Source of the DNA: Pedobacter steynii
GTDB taxonomy: Bacteria > Bacteroidota > Bacteroidia > Sphingobacteriales > Sphingobacteriaceae
Direction of reading: 5' to 3'
Assembly (NCBI RefSeq): GCF_900103665.1
Contig: NZ_FNGY01000012.1
Location: 186,001 to 250,000 of the forward strand
Length of the DNA: 64,000 nt
Within the stretch, counting starts at the first letter, position 1; each line of letters starts with the position of its first letter. Shown piece after piece: positions 16,855 through 26,840 of this stretch. The position numbers were made by a program, and so were the translations under genes. The notes beneath the pieces were generated by a model that saw only the letters and a list, made by a program, of their open reading frames with translations, searched no databases and was not told the DNA's origin.

Positions 16855-19800
16855 ATGAAGAGCATGCTTTCTTTAGCGCACGCGAAATATTACCTATTAA
16901 GACGCCCACTACTATCTGTCAATACGTTTTTTGAAATCAATGAACTGGTATATAGTAATAATGAAGTGTTTGAACAGACGCTTCTGAATAAATATAAAAC
17001 TGATCCGGTGCTGATGGAAGCCATTTATACGGCTTCTCCTGAGCTGTATTACGAGTTTTGTAAAGTGATCAATGAGGAGGCGAAGCCAGGCTCAAGGCTC
17101 ATCCTGACGCTTTATAAATATTTATCCAGAATGAGTACGCGTTGTACACCTTACGGTTTATTTGCAGGCTGCTCGACTGGTGTAGTTGCTGATCAAACCC
17201 ATATTTCTTATGCGGATGCAGTCCACAGGAAGGAGTCGCGTCTGGATATGAATTATGTAAATGAGCTTGTTAATCATTTACAATTGATTCCTGAACTGAA
17301 GAGAAAGTTATCTTATAGTGTAAATACGAGTTTATATGCTGTAGCTGAATTTTACCGCTACGTAGAATATAAAGTAGAGAATAAAAGAAGGCATTATACA
17401 CTGGCGTCCGTTAGAAAAAATGAATTCCTGGATTTACTGATTCAGGAAGCGGAAAAAGAGTTGAGCTATGAGGACCTTCTTGGTTTGCTTATGGCTGCGG
17501 CTAGCACGGTTGAAAAAGAGGAGGCAGAAACCTTTTTGGATGAACTGATCGAAAGTCAGATTCTGATTAGTGAGCTGGAGCCCACGATTACGGGCGAAAT
17601 ATATATGGATACCCTGGTGGATAAGCTTACTGGTAAGGTTGCTCCCGGTGTTATTGAAGACATTAAGAAAATCAACTCCCTGTTGAATGAAGGTGGGATA
17701 AGTGCATTTGAGCACGTTCATAAGATTATAAATGATTGTTTTGGTGCGTGCCAGTCAAAGGATCTGATCCAAACGGATCTGTTCTTTGAACATAAAAAAA
17801 ATCAATTGAACGCTGAAACGGCAGCTCAAATCACTTCCCAACTTTCTGAATTGTATCGTTTATCTGCCAAGGCGAGTGGAAAGGACCTTGATGATTTTAA
17901 AAAGAATTTTTATGAAAGATATGGGGATCGCGAAATTCCTTTGCTTCAGGTGCTGGATGGAGAATCTGGTATTGGCTATGGAAGATTAGGGAAATCGGAT
18001 CATTTACCCTTACTGGAGGGAATAATACCGAGTGAAAAGAAGATGCCAAGAGTAATCACCTGGTCGGCATCTACTGTCATGGTGAATAAAGTGTTTAAAA
18101 GAGCGCTGGACAATGGAACCAGGATCGGAGAACTTACCGCTGCCGATCTGGAAGAATTAGAGGAGAAAGAAGGTCTTGAGGAGCTGGTGCCTGCCAGTTT
18201 ATTTGCTTTTGGTTCTATTGTCGCACCCTCTGCTGAAGAATTGGATGCCGGTAATTATCAGTTTTCTCTTGGCAGCTGTTCCGGGCCATCGACGGCAAAT
18301 ATATTATCCCGGTTTTGTCATGGGGATTCCTTATTGTATAAGAATATAGTGGAAACGCTCGCTGAGGATGAACAGGATGATGAAGATAAAATTTACGCAG
18401 AAATTGTCCATTTGCCGGAATCAAGGATTGGAAATGTCCTGGTCAGACCAGACCTTAGGAACTACGAAATTCCTTTCCTGGGCAGATCGTCCAAATCACT
18501 AAAAGATCAGATCAGAATTCAAGACATCGTGGTTTCAATACAACAAGGAAAAGTGGTGTTGAGATCGGTAAGGCTAAATAAAATTGTTATTCCAAGGTTA
18601 TCAACAGCTCATAATTACACTGGTGGCTTGCCTGTTTATCGCTTCCTTTGCGACTTGCAGCATGAAGGGCTTTACCACAGCATCTACTGGAATTGGGATA
18701 ACCTGAGTGATTCCCCGTTCCTTCCCCGAGTAGTCTATAAAAATATTATTCTTTCGAAAGCTTCCTGGACGATAAATAAGTTCGCTTTCAATGACCTTAC
18801 GGGGAAAATAGAAGAAGACATTACCTCGGTAAGTGCTCATTTAGAGCGAATGAAGGTGCCAAGATATGTTTGTATTACAGAACATGATAATGAACTTTTA
18901 ATTGATACCCATAATTATTTAGGCAGAACCCTTGTCTATCAGCAGTTGAATAAAAAAGGGATGGTTAAGCTGACCGAATTTCTTTCCCGGCCTGAGGATT
19001 GTTTTATAAAAGAAGGGAAAGCAGGAGTGGCACATGAAATTCTATTGCCTCTTTCTAATAAGAAAAACCTGGTAAGATATCCTAAACCGAATGTTTCCAG
19101 GGATTCAGAAATCCGGCGGACTTTTATTCCGGGAAGTGAATGGATTTATTTTAAGTTATATGGCGGAACCAGGACCACAGAAAAGGTATTGGTAGAAAGC
19201 ATTCGGCCATATCTCCAATCGCTGATTGATCAGGAACTGATTGAAGAGTGGTTTTTTGTCAGGTATACCGATCCGAACCACCATATCCGTTTACGGCTAA
19301 GGATCAGTGCCGGGAAAATAACTGCAATCGGACAGGTGATTTCCGGATGCTATGGTTTGTTTAAAGCGGATCTTGAAGGGGATGGATTGTATAAAATACA
19401 GTTGGATACGTATGAGAGAGAATTGGAGCGGTATGGAGCTCAAAATATCGAAAATTCTGAGACTTTGTTTTATCATGACAGTGTGGCCATCACCGAGATT
19501 TTAAATATGATCGAGGGGGATGTTGGGGAGTCGTACAGGTGGCTCCTGGCGGCCAGAGGACTAGATGAGTTATTGAATGACTTTGGACTCGGACTGGAAG
19601 ATAAAATCAATGTGTTTGAAAAAATATCTGATGCATTCTTTAAGGAGCATAATGGGGATAAAAAGTTGACAGTGGCGTTGAATGAACAGTTCCGGAGCCA
19701 TAGTAAGTCCATCAGAAGTTTCCTCGACCCGGCACAGGATATAGAGAATGAGATCGACGAAGCGACTGCAGAATTTGCCAAAAGGACTGCGGCGACAAAG

Positions 19801-20016
19801 GATACGATTAAAGCGATACTTGCTTTATTTGATGGTAACCTTTTAGTCGGTGTAGATGGTTTTTATTTGCTTTCCAGTTATATTCATATGTATATGAACC
19901 GCTTTTTCCTTTCCCAACCAAGGCTGCATGAACTGACGCTTTATACATTGATGAAAAAGTATTACTTGTCTGAACAGGGAATTCATAAAAGGAAGCAGAT
20001 GACCTTGAATTCTTAA
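16855..20016 (+). CDS. Full-length class I lanthipeptide dehydratase (LanB)
   Basis: The protein has 1053 aa. The N-terminal glutamylation domain (lantibiotic dehydratase, N terminus) covers about 1-700 and contains the conserved SRMSTRCTPYGLFAGC at about 91-106. The C-terminal elimination domain (SpaB_C / thiopeptide-type bacteriocin domain) begins near residue 760 (WIYFKLYGGTRTTEK) with the conserved FVRYTDPNHHIRLRLRIS. Both halves are on one chain, as in NisB. The enzyme would use glutamyl-tRNA to activate Ser/Thr of a precursor and eliminate glutamate to give Dha/Dhb. The likely substrate is the peptide at 14200-14349. No LanC cyclase, protease or exporter is encoded in the window, so ring closure and export must come from elsewhere or be spontaneous. 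Confidence 0.92.
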   Translation: MKSMLSLAHAKYYLLRRPLLSVNTFFEINELVYSNNEVFEQTLLNKYKTDPVLMEAIYTASPELYYEFCKVINEEAKPGSRLILTLYKYLSRMSTRCTPYGLFAGCSTGVVADQTHISYADAVHRKESRLDMNYVNELVNHLQLIPELKRKLSYSVNTSLYAVAEFYRYVEYKVENKRRHYTLASVRKNEFLDLLIQEAEKELSYEDLLGLLMAAASTVEKEEAETFLDELIESQILISELEPTITGEIYMDTLVDKLTGKVAPGVIEDIKKINSLLNEGGISAFEHVHKIINDCFGACQSKDLIQTDLFFEHKKNQLNAETAAQITSQLSELYRLSAKASGKDLDDFKKNFYERYGDREIPLLQVLDGESGIGYGRLGKSDHLPLLEGIIPSEKKMPRVITWSASTVMVNKVFKRALDNGTRIGELTAADLEELEEKEGLEELVPASLFAFGSIVAPSAEELDAGNYQFSLGSCSGPSTANILSRFCHGDSLLYKNIVETLAEDEQDDEDKIYAEIVHLPESRIGNVLVRPDLRNYEIPFLGRSSKSLKDQIRIQDIVVSIQQGKVVLRSVRLNKIVIPRLSTAHNYTGGLPVYRFLCDLQHEGLYHSIYWNWDNLSDSPFLPRVVYKNIILSKASWTINKFAFNDLTGKIEEDITSVSAHLERMKVPRYVCITEHDNELLIDTHNYLGRTLVYQQLNKKGMVKLTEFLSRPEDCFIKEGKAGVAHEILLPLSNKKNLVRYPKPNVSRDSEIRRTFIPGSEWIYFKLYGGTRTTEKVLVESIRPYLQSLIDQELIEEWFFVRYTDPNHHIRLRLRISAGKITAIGQVISGCYGLFKADLEGDGLYKIQLDTYERELERYGAQNIENSETLFYHDSVAITEILNMIEGDVGESYRWLLAARGLDELLNDFGLGLEDKINVFEKISDAFFKEHNGDKKLTVALNEQFRSHSKSIRSFLDPAQDIENEIDEATAEFAKRTAATKDTIKAILALFDGNLLVGVDGFYLLSSYIHMYMNRFFLSQPRLHELTLYTLMKKYYLSEQGIHKRKQMTLNS

Positions 20017-20102
20017 CCGCTTATTTTATCCGGAGCAAGAAGCTAAATAATGTATATTCGTTTAGGGAATGAATGCTGGTTCCTATTCAAAAGATACTTA
20101 CA

Positions 20103-21095
20103 ATGAATTTAAAAACGCTTGCCATCATCCTGTTTGCCTTATTTTTTTACAGCTGTAATGTCGGTACTACCAGAACCTGGAATACTGAGAATATTAATAA
20201 GGACACGAAGGGACAAATCAAGGCGCTTAACGACAGCTTGATGAAGTGTATTAAAAATAATGATCTGGCTGGGCTGCGGTCATTGTTGTCTGATGCATTG
20301 ATGGAAAAAAGCGGCAACGATATGGAACAGTTTGTTAAGCAGGTTGGTCTTATGTTAAAAACTACCGGTTATAAGGTGCTTAATGAACAATATGCAAATA
20401 ACTCTGCCGTAGGCCTCGATAACAATATCCCGGTAAATATTTCAAGCGATCAGGGCTACACGATTCATTATAAAGCTTTAAATAAAGAAATGTATGTTTC
20501 CCTGTTGCTGCCGGAAGGACTTACTAATGAGTTATTGATTACCGCAATTTATGGGAAATATGGTGAGGACTGGAAATTGAACATTATACAATTCGGATCC
20601 TATAGCGTGATGGGTAAAAAAGCGCCGGATTATTATAAAATGGCTAAAGAGAGTTACGGTAAAGCAAACCTCATTGATGCGGTTAATTATAGCTGGATTG
20701 CGACAAGACTTTTGCAACCCGCCAATGCTTTTATACAATATCAAAAACAGTCGGAAATTACCGCCTTTCAGCTGAAAGTGACAAAAGAAGCCAATGGAAA
20801 ATATCAAATGCCATTGGTGCTGGATCAGATTCCCGGAAAGCCGGAAGTATTTAGGATCTATCCTGAGGTGCTTGGTGATGGTATCTATCCTATGGTATAT
20901 TATCGTTCCCGAATTAAGCTGGCGGATACTGCTGCTTTAAGGGTTGAAAACGAGGCCGTTAAAAAGGAGGTGAACCGGATTTTTAAAGGGATTAATGAGG
21001 ACAAACAGGCCGTTCTATACTGGGCCTTTAATGAGCTTCCGGACGGACAAAAACGGGTGGAGCACTTCGGATTTGCAGACAAAATAAAAGACTGA
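20103..21095 (+). CDS. Uncharacterised lipoprotein downstream of lanB
   Basis: The protein has 330 aa when started at the second in-frame ATG (20103). That start gives a clean lipoprotein signal (MNLKTLAIILFALFFYSCNV); the earlier ATG at 20073 adds ten residues before it. The mature protein has an N-terminal helical, NTF2-like-looking segment (LNDSLMKCIKNNDLAGLRSL) and a basic middle part. The C-terminus is mixed alpha/beta (YPMVYYRSRIKLADTAAL). I do not recognise the family. It lies 86 bp after lanB on the same strand and may be part of the lanthipeptide unit, for example as self-protection, but this rests on position only. Confidence 0.75.
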   Translation: MNLKTLAIILFALFFYSCNVGTTRTWNTENINKDTKGQIKALNDSLMKCIKNNDLAGLRSLLSDALMEKSGNDMEQFVKQVGLMLKTTGYKVLNEQYANNSAVGLDNNIPVNISSDQGYTIHYKALNKEMYVSLLLPEGLTNELLITAIYGKYGEDWKLNIIQFGSYSVMGKKAPDYYKMAKESYGKANLIDAVNYSWIATRLLQPANAFIQYQKQSEITAFQLKVTKEANGKYQMPLVLDQIPGKPEVFRIYPEVLGDGIYPMVYYRSRIKLADTAALRVENEAVKKEVNRIFKGINEDKQAVLYWAFNELPDGQKRVEHFGFADKIKD

Positions 21096-21110
21096 CAGTC
21101 CTGCGAATTG

Positions 21111-22553
21111 TTATCTGATCTGAAATTGCGTGATGAAGTGCATCAACCCGGATGGATAAATGCCAAACCAGATGATCAGTAGCGTAAGAACAGATAAGAC
21201 CACACTGCTGATCAGATAAAAGACAGGGTGTACCTTGTGCTCCTTCGGGAAGACTTTTTCGGGTCCGGAAAACATGGATGTAATGATCCGGAGATAATAA
21301 TATAGTCCAACTACGCTACTCAGAACGAGGGTTAAAGCCAACAGCCAAAAGCCGGTTTGTAGTCCTGCGGCCAATATATAAAACTTCCCGACGAAGCCTG
21401 CCGTAAGCGGGATTCCAGCCAGCGAAAGTAACGATGTGCTAAAGATAGATGCCAGGATGGGGTGTTCCCAAAATAATGCTTTGTAATTATTGATATTTTC
21501 TGAATCCTTTTCTTTACCAGATAACATGGCGATTACGCCAAAAGCGGTCAGTGTGGTTAGAAAATAAGCGGTTAAATAAAAGCAGACCGCCTGGATACTC
21601 ATCCTGCTTCCAGGGATAAAGGCGACTAATAAATAGCCGAGGTGTGCAATCGAAGAGTAAGCCAGGAGGCGTTTTACATTCTTTTGCTGCAGGGCAAGGA
21701 GATTTCCGACCATCATGGAAGCAATAGCGATGCTGATTAAAACAAGCATGAGAACTTTGAATCTGAAGCCATCTATTGTGATAAAAAAACGGATCAGAAC
21801 GGCCAGTACACCACCTTTTGAGGCAGTCGCGATAAATGCAGTAACGGGTGTTGGTGCACCCTGATATACATCGGCCGTCCACATATGAAAGGGAACGACT
21901 GCCAGTTTAAATCCCAGGCCAACCAGCATCAACCCCATACCGGTAAGAAACAAGGGAGGCAATGATGGAAATGGATTCAGGTAGAGGGCAATTGCCGAAA
22001 ACTCCATACTGCCGGTTTGAAAATAGATCAGGGCCATCCCAAAAAGAAGAAAAGCAGAGGAGAAAGCTGCCAGAACAAGGTATTTTATTCCTGCTTCAAT
22101 ATTATAATGACGGGCACGTAAATAAGCAATCAGTGCATATAGGCCAACGGTAAGGATTTCAAGGCCGAGGAATAAAGAAATAAAATGCTTGCTCACTGCC
22201 AGGACACATGCCCCAAGGGTGCAGAGAAAAAGCAATACATAATATTCCTTAGGACTTTCTTCCTTTTCTTCAAAATAGAGGTAAGAGCAGATGTTGACCA
22301 CCAGGCCCGAAAAAATAATGAGGCCCATGATGAATACCGAGAAGTCGTCGATCTCCAACAGCGGTTCAATACGGTAGGGTACTAGTTTCTGAATATAAAA
22401 AAGAGATGAAAAGGAGAGGGCAAATAACAGCAGGCTACTCAGCTGGATGCTGCGGTGACTGAATTTTATGGCAATAAGGAGCATAACGAGCACAGACGAG
22501 CCGGCAAGTAATAGCAAGGGCATAAGGGCTATGAAATCGTTATGTGTCATCAT
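21111..22553 (-). CDS. nuoN: NADH-quinone oxidoreductase subunit N
   Basis: The protein has 480 aa and about 14 membrane helices of the proton-translocating antiporter type (Proton_antipo_M). Conserved features include the Lys-containing helix (FKLAVVPFHMWTADVYQGAPTPVTAF) and LLAYSSIAHLGY. It is one of the three proton-pumping membrane-arm subunits of complex I. It is the last gene of the 13-gene operon and overlaps nuoM by 14 bp. It ends 15 bp from the convergent lipoprotein gene, with no clear terminator between them. Confidence 0.95.
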   Translation of the reverse strand: MMTHNDFIALMPLLLLAGSSVLVMLLIAIKFSHRSIQLSSLLLFALSFSSLFYIQKLVPYRIEPLLEIDDFSVFIMGLIIFSGLVVNICSYLYFEEKEESPKEYYVLLFLCTLGACVLAVSKHFISLFLGLEILTVGLYALIAYLRARHYNIEAGIKYLVLAAFSSAFLLFGMALIYFQTGSMEFSAIALYLNPFPSLPPLFLTGMGLMLVGLGFKLAVVPFHMWTADVYQGAPTPVTAFIATASKGGVLAVLIRFFITIDGFRFKVLMLVLISIAIASMMVGNLLALQQKNVKRLLAYSSIAHLGYLLVAFIPGSRMSIQAVCFYLTAYFLTTLTAFGVIAMLSGKEKDSENINNYKALFWEHPILASIFSTSLLSLAGIPLTAGFVGKFYILAAGLQTGFWLLALTLVLSSVVGLYYYLRIITSMFSGPEKVFPKEHKVHPVFYLISSVVLSVLTLLIIWFGIYPSGLMHFITQFQIR

Positions 22554-24111
22554 CTGCGGTATGTTTTTGGACCTGATATTTATCTTTTATTGACGGTTTT
22601 GCCTGAAGGACAGGCGAATGTTTAGGGTTCCTGGCCGGGAAAACCTGTTCCAGTCTGTTGATCATAGGCCTGACGGTATTGATTACCGGTTGCGGATATA
22701 CACCCAGCCATATGATGGAAAGTGTCAGGGTTGCCATGATGAGCATTTCCCTCCATGAGAAGTCAGGAACAGGCCCAACCTTTTCCGGGGGACCAAAAAA
22801 CACTTTCTGTACGATCCTCAGGGAGTAAATGGCAGAAAAAATAAGCCCGGTTGCTGCCAGTACCGCAAGCCATACATTTGCTTTAAAGGCACCTAATAAA
22901 ATGAGGAACTCGGCAATGAAATTTCCTAATCCGGGCAAACCTAAGGAAGCCATGACGAGCAGCAGGGCTATAGCGCCCATTCCTGGCATCTGGTGCCACA
23001 GTCCGCCCATCTGGTCAATTTCTCTGGTATGGAGGCGCTCTTTCAGCATCCCCGCCATGATAAACAGGGCGCCTGTGCTGATCGCATGTGTCACCAGTTG
23101 CATCACAACGCCCTGTAATGCCAGCTCATTAAATGCAAAAATTCCCAGGATGACAAAACCCATATGACTTACACTGGTATAGGCCACCAGACGTTTGAGA
23201 TCTGTTTGTGCATAAGCGAGGATGGCTCCATAAATAATCCCAATCACTCCGAAGCCCATCGCCCAGGGTGCCAGGTTCAGGGAAGCTTCCGGAAATAGAG
23301 GAAGGACAAACCTCAATATACCGTAGGCCCCTGTTTTTAACAGCAATCCAGCCAGGATTAAACTTCCGGCAGTAGGCGCTTCACTATGTGCATCGGGCAG
23401 CCAGGAGTGGAAGGGAACGATGGGCAGTTTCACTACAAAAGCAATCATAAAACCCATCATCAGCCAGAAGGCGGTATCAGCCGATAGGACTGTTCCAAGT
23501 AACTCGAAATAGTTAAAGGTATAAACACCGGTACTCCGGCCGTGAATAAAGTATAGGCCCAGGATGGCGAGCAACATCAGCAGGCCGCTGGCCTGTGTAA
23601 AAATGAAAAATTTGTAGGCCGCATATTCCCGGTTTTTACTCCCCCAGATGCCGATCAGGAAATACATCGGAATCAACATCACCTCCCAGAAAAAATAAAA
23701 GAGAAATAGATCCATTGCCATAAATACCCCTGAAATTCCTGCCAATATCCAGAGTAGGTTGAAATGATAAAAGCCTACCCTTTCGGTTACCTCTTTCCAG
23801 GAGCAGAGGACCGCCAGAATTCCAAGAAAGGAAGTCAGTACGAGTAATAGCAGACTTAATCCATCAATTGCCAGATGGAAACTGATCCCAAAAGAAGGAA
23901 TCCATTCGTGCTGGTAGTCGATGATCCAGGAGGAAGGAGGACTGATCCCTGCAGACTGGGAATGGTCAATCCAAAAAGACAATAATGCGATGAAAGCGAT
24001 GGATAGGGTGTACAGCGCAATCCATCGGGGCAGGTTTTTGTTCCACCGTCCCAGCAGGAGCGCCAGTAAGCCTCCTCCCATTAATAAGCCGATTAGCCAA
24101 ACGAGTATCAT
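22540..24111 (-). CDS. nuoM: NADH-quinone oxidoreductase subunit M
   Basis: The protein has 523 aa from the ATG at 24109-24111, which overlaps the nuoL stop as ATGA. A longer in-frame start at 24171 would lie inside nuoL and is unlikely. It is a polytopic antiporter-type subunit with the conserved KLPIVPFHSWLPDAHSEAPT and the second conserved region RLVAYTSVSHMGFV. The C-terminal tail after the last helix is long and polar (about 40 residues). It is a proton-pumping subunit of the complex I membrane arm. Confidence 0.95.
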   Translation of the reverse strand: MILVWLIGLLMGGGLLALLLGRWNKNLPRWIALYTLSIAFIALLSFWIDHSQSAGISPPSSWIIDYQHEWIPSFGISFHLAIDGLSLLLLVLTSFLGILAVLCSWKEVTERVGFYHFNLLWILAGISGVFMAMDLFLFYFFWEVMLIPMYFLIGIWGSKNREYAAYKFFIFTQASGLLMLLAILGLYFIHGRSTGVYTFNYFELLGTVLSADTAFWLMMGFMIAFVVKLPIVPFHSWLPDAHSEAPTAGSLILAGLLLKTGAYGILRFVLPLFPEASLNLAPWAMGFGVIGIIYGAILAYAQTDLKRLVAYTSVSHMGFVILGIFAFNELALQGVVMQLVTHAISTGALFIMAGMLKERLHTREIDQMGGLWHQMPGMGAIALLLVMASLGLPGLGNFIAEFLILLGAFKANVWLAVLAATGLIFSAIYSLRIVQKVFFGPPEKVGPVPDFSWREMLIMATLTLSIIWLGVYPQPVINTVRPMINRLEQVFPARNPKHSPVLQAKPSIKDKYQVQKHTADDDT

Positions 24112-25997
24112 AACATGATTTGTATACCTAATATGATGATTGCACCTATAACCAGACCCATAATATACCACCTCAGCGATCCTGACTGCGTAAAGGACAA
24201 AATCCTGTAGAGATAAACAGTCATCAGGGTGATTCCCTGATAGATTTTATCCACCACATCATTTTTATTGATATTGGCTATAAAAATGACGGGCCTGACG
24301 AACGCCAGGTGATATAATTTATCAAAACCCCAGCCCGAAAGCCAGAAGCGATAAAGGCGCATCATGGTCTCAGACTGTTTTAATTTTTCAATTCTTTGTG
24401 GTTGTTTATACCAAAAAATATAAGCGATATATATCCCGGAAAAAGTGGCCAGGAATGCCAGAAGCTGGAATAGCAACTCCCCACTGATGCCCGATTTTAA
24501 GCTTGTTTCGGGTAATACCTGATGAAGCAGATCAGAAAAAGGACTGAAAGGGCCAAAATTATGAGGGAGCTCGAGGAAGCCGGCAAAAATAGAAAGGAAA
24601 GCAAGAATGACCAGTGGCACAGTCATTAGTTTGCCGGGTTGCTGCCCAGGTGCTGTTTTCATCTCGCCCCAGAAGGTGAGGATCATCATTCTGGTGGTAT
24701 AGGCTGCGGTAATGAAGGCGCCCGTTAAGGCGGTTAGCCATAGCAATGGATTCCCATTTTGGCTGCTCCAGGCATACCATAAAATCTGATCTTTACTATA
24801 AAATCCGGCACTGACGAGGGGGAGGGCTGCCAACGAGGCAGAACCAATCAGGAAGGTCCAGAAAATAAGGGGCAGTTTATTTTTAAGTCCGCCCATTCTG
24901 AACATATTGTGTTCATGATGCAATGCTTCTATCACGGCACCGGCGGCGAGGAATAGGAGGGCTTTAAAGAAGGCATGGACCATGAAATGAAAAATCGCCG
25001 CTGTCCATGCACCCAGGCCCAATGCGAGAAACATATACCCGATCTGACTGATGGTGGAATAGGCAAGCACCCGCTTGATATCGTATTGCGTAAGTGCACT
25101 AAAGCCGGCAATGAGTAAGGTTGCTGCGCCAATGATGGCGATGGTCATTTGTGCTATTGGCGACAATTGGAAGATCACATGCATCCTGGCAATGAGGTAA
25201 ACCCCTGCGGTCACCATAGTGGCTGCATGAATCAGGGCGCTTACCGGTGATGGCCCGGCCATTGCATCGGGAAGCCAGGTCTGCAGGGGCAATTGTGCCG
25301 ATTTTCCTACTCCTCCGGCAAGTAATAATAAGGCGGTTATTGTAGCCATCGCCGTCCCGGATTTCCATACAATGGGCGCATTGGCTAAAATATCCGGAAT
25401 CAGGAGGGTGCCAAACTGATAAAAAATTACAAAGAGTCCGATGGCCATTGCGGTATCCCCGATGCGGGTAATGATAAAAGCTTTACGGGCCGCATAGCCG
25501 TTGCCGGGATTTTCATACCAGAAGCCAATGAGGAGGTAGCTGCATAAGCCTACCCCTTCCCAGCCCAGGTACAACAGCAGTAAGTTATCTGCCAGAACGA
25601 GCAGGAGCATCGCAAAGACGAAGAGGTTCATGCAGGCAAAAAAGCGGGAATAGTCTTTATCATAGACCATAAAAGCAACCGAGTAGATGTGGATCAGCGC
25701 CCCGACAAAGGTGATCACAAAAACAAAGACCAGCGACAATGCATCCAGAAATAAGGTTACTTTAGGGTTGAAGCCCGCGACCTCCATCCAGGTCCATAAA
25801 GTTTGGGAATAATTCCCCGTTACCGGTGGTAGAAGGAGAAAACTGATGCCGGTTCCGATCGTCACGATGGCAGAAAGACTGACGCTGCCTGCACCAATTA
25901 TGGCCACCCAGGATGGAGGCATACGTTTGCCTGTCAATGCCAGTATTAAAAAGCTGGCAAGGGGAAAAGCGGGTATGAGCCATAACAGGTTGTTCAT
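24108..25997 (-). CDS. nuoL: NADH-quinone oxidoreductase subunit L
   Basis: The protein has 629 aa. The Oxidored_q1_N segment (LDALSLVFVFVITFVGALIH) and Proton_antipo_M core (SAQLPLQTWLPDAMAGPSPVSALIHAATMV region) are present. The C-terminus carries the extra hydrophobic region that in NuoL forms the lateral helix along the membrane arm. It starts 2 bp after the nuoK stop and overlaps nuoM by 4 bp, so translation is probably coupled. Confidence 0.95.
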   Translation of the reverse strand: MNNLLWLIPAFPLASFLILALTGKRMPPSWVAIIGAGSVSLSAIVTIGTGISFLLLPPVTGNYSQTLWTWMEVAGFNPKVTLFLDALSLVFVFVITFVGALIHIYSVAFMVYDKDYSRFFACMNLFVFAMLLLVLADNLLLLYLGWEGVGLCSYLLIGFWYENPGNGYAARKAFIITRIGDTAMAIGLFVIFYQFGTLLIPDILANAPIVWKSGTAMATITALLLLAGGVGKSAQLPLQTWLPDAMAGPSPVSALIHAATMVTAGVYLIARMHVIFQLSPIAQMTIAIIGAATLLIAGFSALTQYDIKRVLAYSTISQIGYMFLALGLGAWTAAIFHFMVHAFFKALLFLAAGAVIEALHHEHNMFRMGGLKNKLPLIFWTFLIGSASLAALPLVSAGFYSKDQILWYAWSSQNGNPLLWLTALTGAFITAAYTTRMMILTFWGEMKTAPGQQPGKLMTVPLVILAFLSIFAGFLELPHNFGPFSPFSDLLHQVLPETSLKSGISGELLFQLLAFLATFSGIYIAYIFWYKQPQRIEKLKQSETMMRLYRFWLSGWGFDKLYHLAFVRPVIFIANINKNDVVDKIYQGITLMTVYLYRILSFTQSGSLRWYIMGLVIGAIIILGIQIML

Positions 25998-25999
25998 GA

Positions 26000-26311
26000 T
26001 TATCCTTTCATTTCTTTTAATTGGTCAATATCCAGCGACTTATGCTGGTGATAAATTTGGAGGATCAGTGCCAGGCCAACAGATACCTCCGCTGCAGCCA
26101 TTGCTAAAATAAAGAGGAACATCACTTGTCCATCCGGTTGCCCCAGGTGTGCACCTGCAGCAACAAAGGCCAATCCGGCAGCATTCAGCATCACCTCCAC
26201 GGAGAGCAACATAAAAATGATGTTCTTCCGGATGAGGACTCCTGCGATGCCGAGGACAAAAAGAAGAGCGGCCAGCAAGAGGATCATTTCTATAGATATG
26301 GATGATTTCAT
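26000..26311 (-). CDS. nuoK: NADH-quinone oxidoreductase subunit K
   Basis: The protein has 103 aa and three membrane helices. The two conserved membrane Glu residues are visible in LLSVEVMLNAAGL and AAAEVSVGLAL. It belongs to the E-channel/antiporter-like part of complex I. Its start overlaps the nuoJ stop by 4 bp. Confidence 0.95.
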   Translation of the reverse strand: MKSSISIEMILLLAALLFVLGIAGVLIRKNIIFMLLSVEVMLNAAGLAFVAAGAHLGQPDGQVMFLFILAMAAAEVSVGLALILQIYHQHKSLDIDQLKEMKG

Positions 26312-26838
26312 GTTTTTTCCTCCTCCTTTAAAAAGCGGTGAAATACTAATTTTTTATGTTGCCCTATATGTGCTGCGCCAACTACACCAGCCATTAACAG
26401 CATCGCTGCCAGCTCTACGCCGATAAGGTAGGGCCGGAATAGTGAAATTGCGACTACTTTGGAATCCACAGTTTGCAGAACAGGGGATGTCTGGTGAGGA
26501 ATGCCGATCAGGTAAAATAATTCAGCAAAAAGTATGACCGACAAAACCGCCGGGCCAATCCATACTTTCGGCTTGAGCCATTCTTTTTCCTGGATCGCTG
26601 TTTCTTTGCCCAGATTTAAAAGCATGATCACAAAAATGAAAAGCACCATGATGGCCCCGGCGTAGATGATGATTTCCAGCAATGCCGCAAAGGGCGCACC
26701 CAGTAAAAAAAAGATCACAGATAAGGACAGCAGGGAAATGACCAGGTACAATAATGCATGTACCGGATTATGCCGGGTGATAACCATAATCGTAGAGATC
26801 AGGGTGATGGCAGCAGTGATATAGAAGATGAGTTCCAT
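26308..26838 (-). CDS. nuoJ: NADH-quinone oxidoreductase subunit J
   Basis: The protein has 176 aa and five membrane segments. It shows the typical N-terminal sequence NPVHALLYLVISLLSLSVIF and the helix EIIIYAGAIMVLFIFVIMLL, which in NuoJ contains the pi-bulge important for coupling. It lies 2 bp after nuoI and is part of the complex I operon. Confidence 0.95.
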   Translation of the reverse strand: MELIFYITAAITLISTIMVITRHNPVHALLYLVISLLSLSVIFFLLGAPFAALLEIIIYAGAIMVLFIFVIMLLNLGKETAIQEKEWLKPKVWIGPAVLSVILFAELFYLIGIPHQTSPVLQTVDSKVVAISLFRPYLIGVELAAMLLMAGVVGAAHIGQHKKLVFHRFLKEEEKT

Positions 26839-26840
26839 TG

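Noticed and set aside
21096..21110. Terminator between the lanB-linked lipoprotein gene and nuoN
   Set aside because: Only a short GACTG/CAGTC pairing is present without a T-run; not enough to call.
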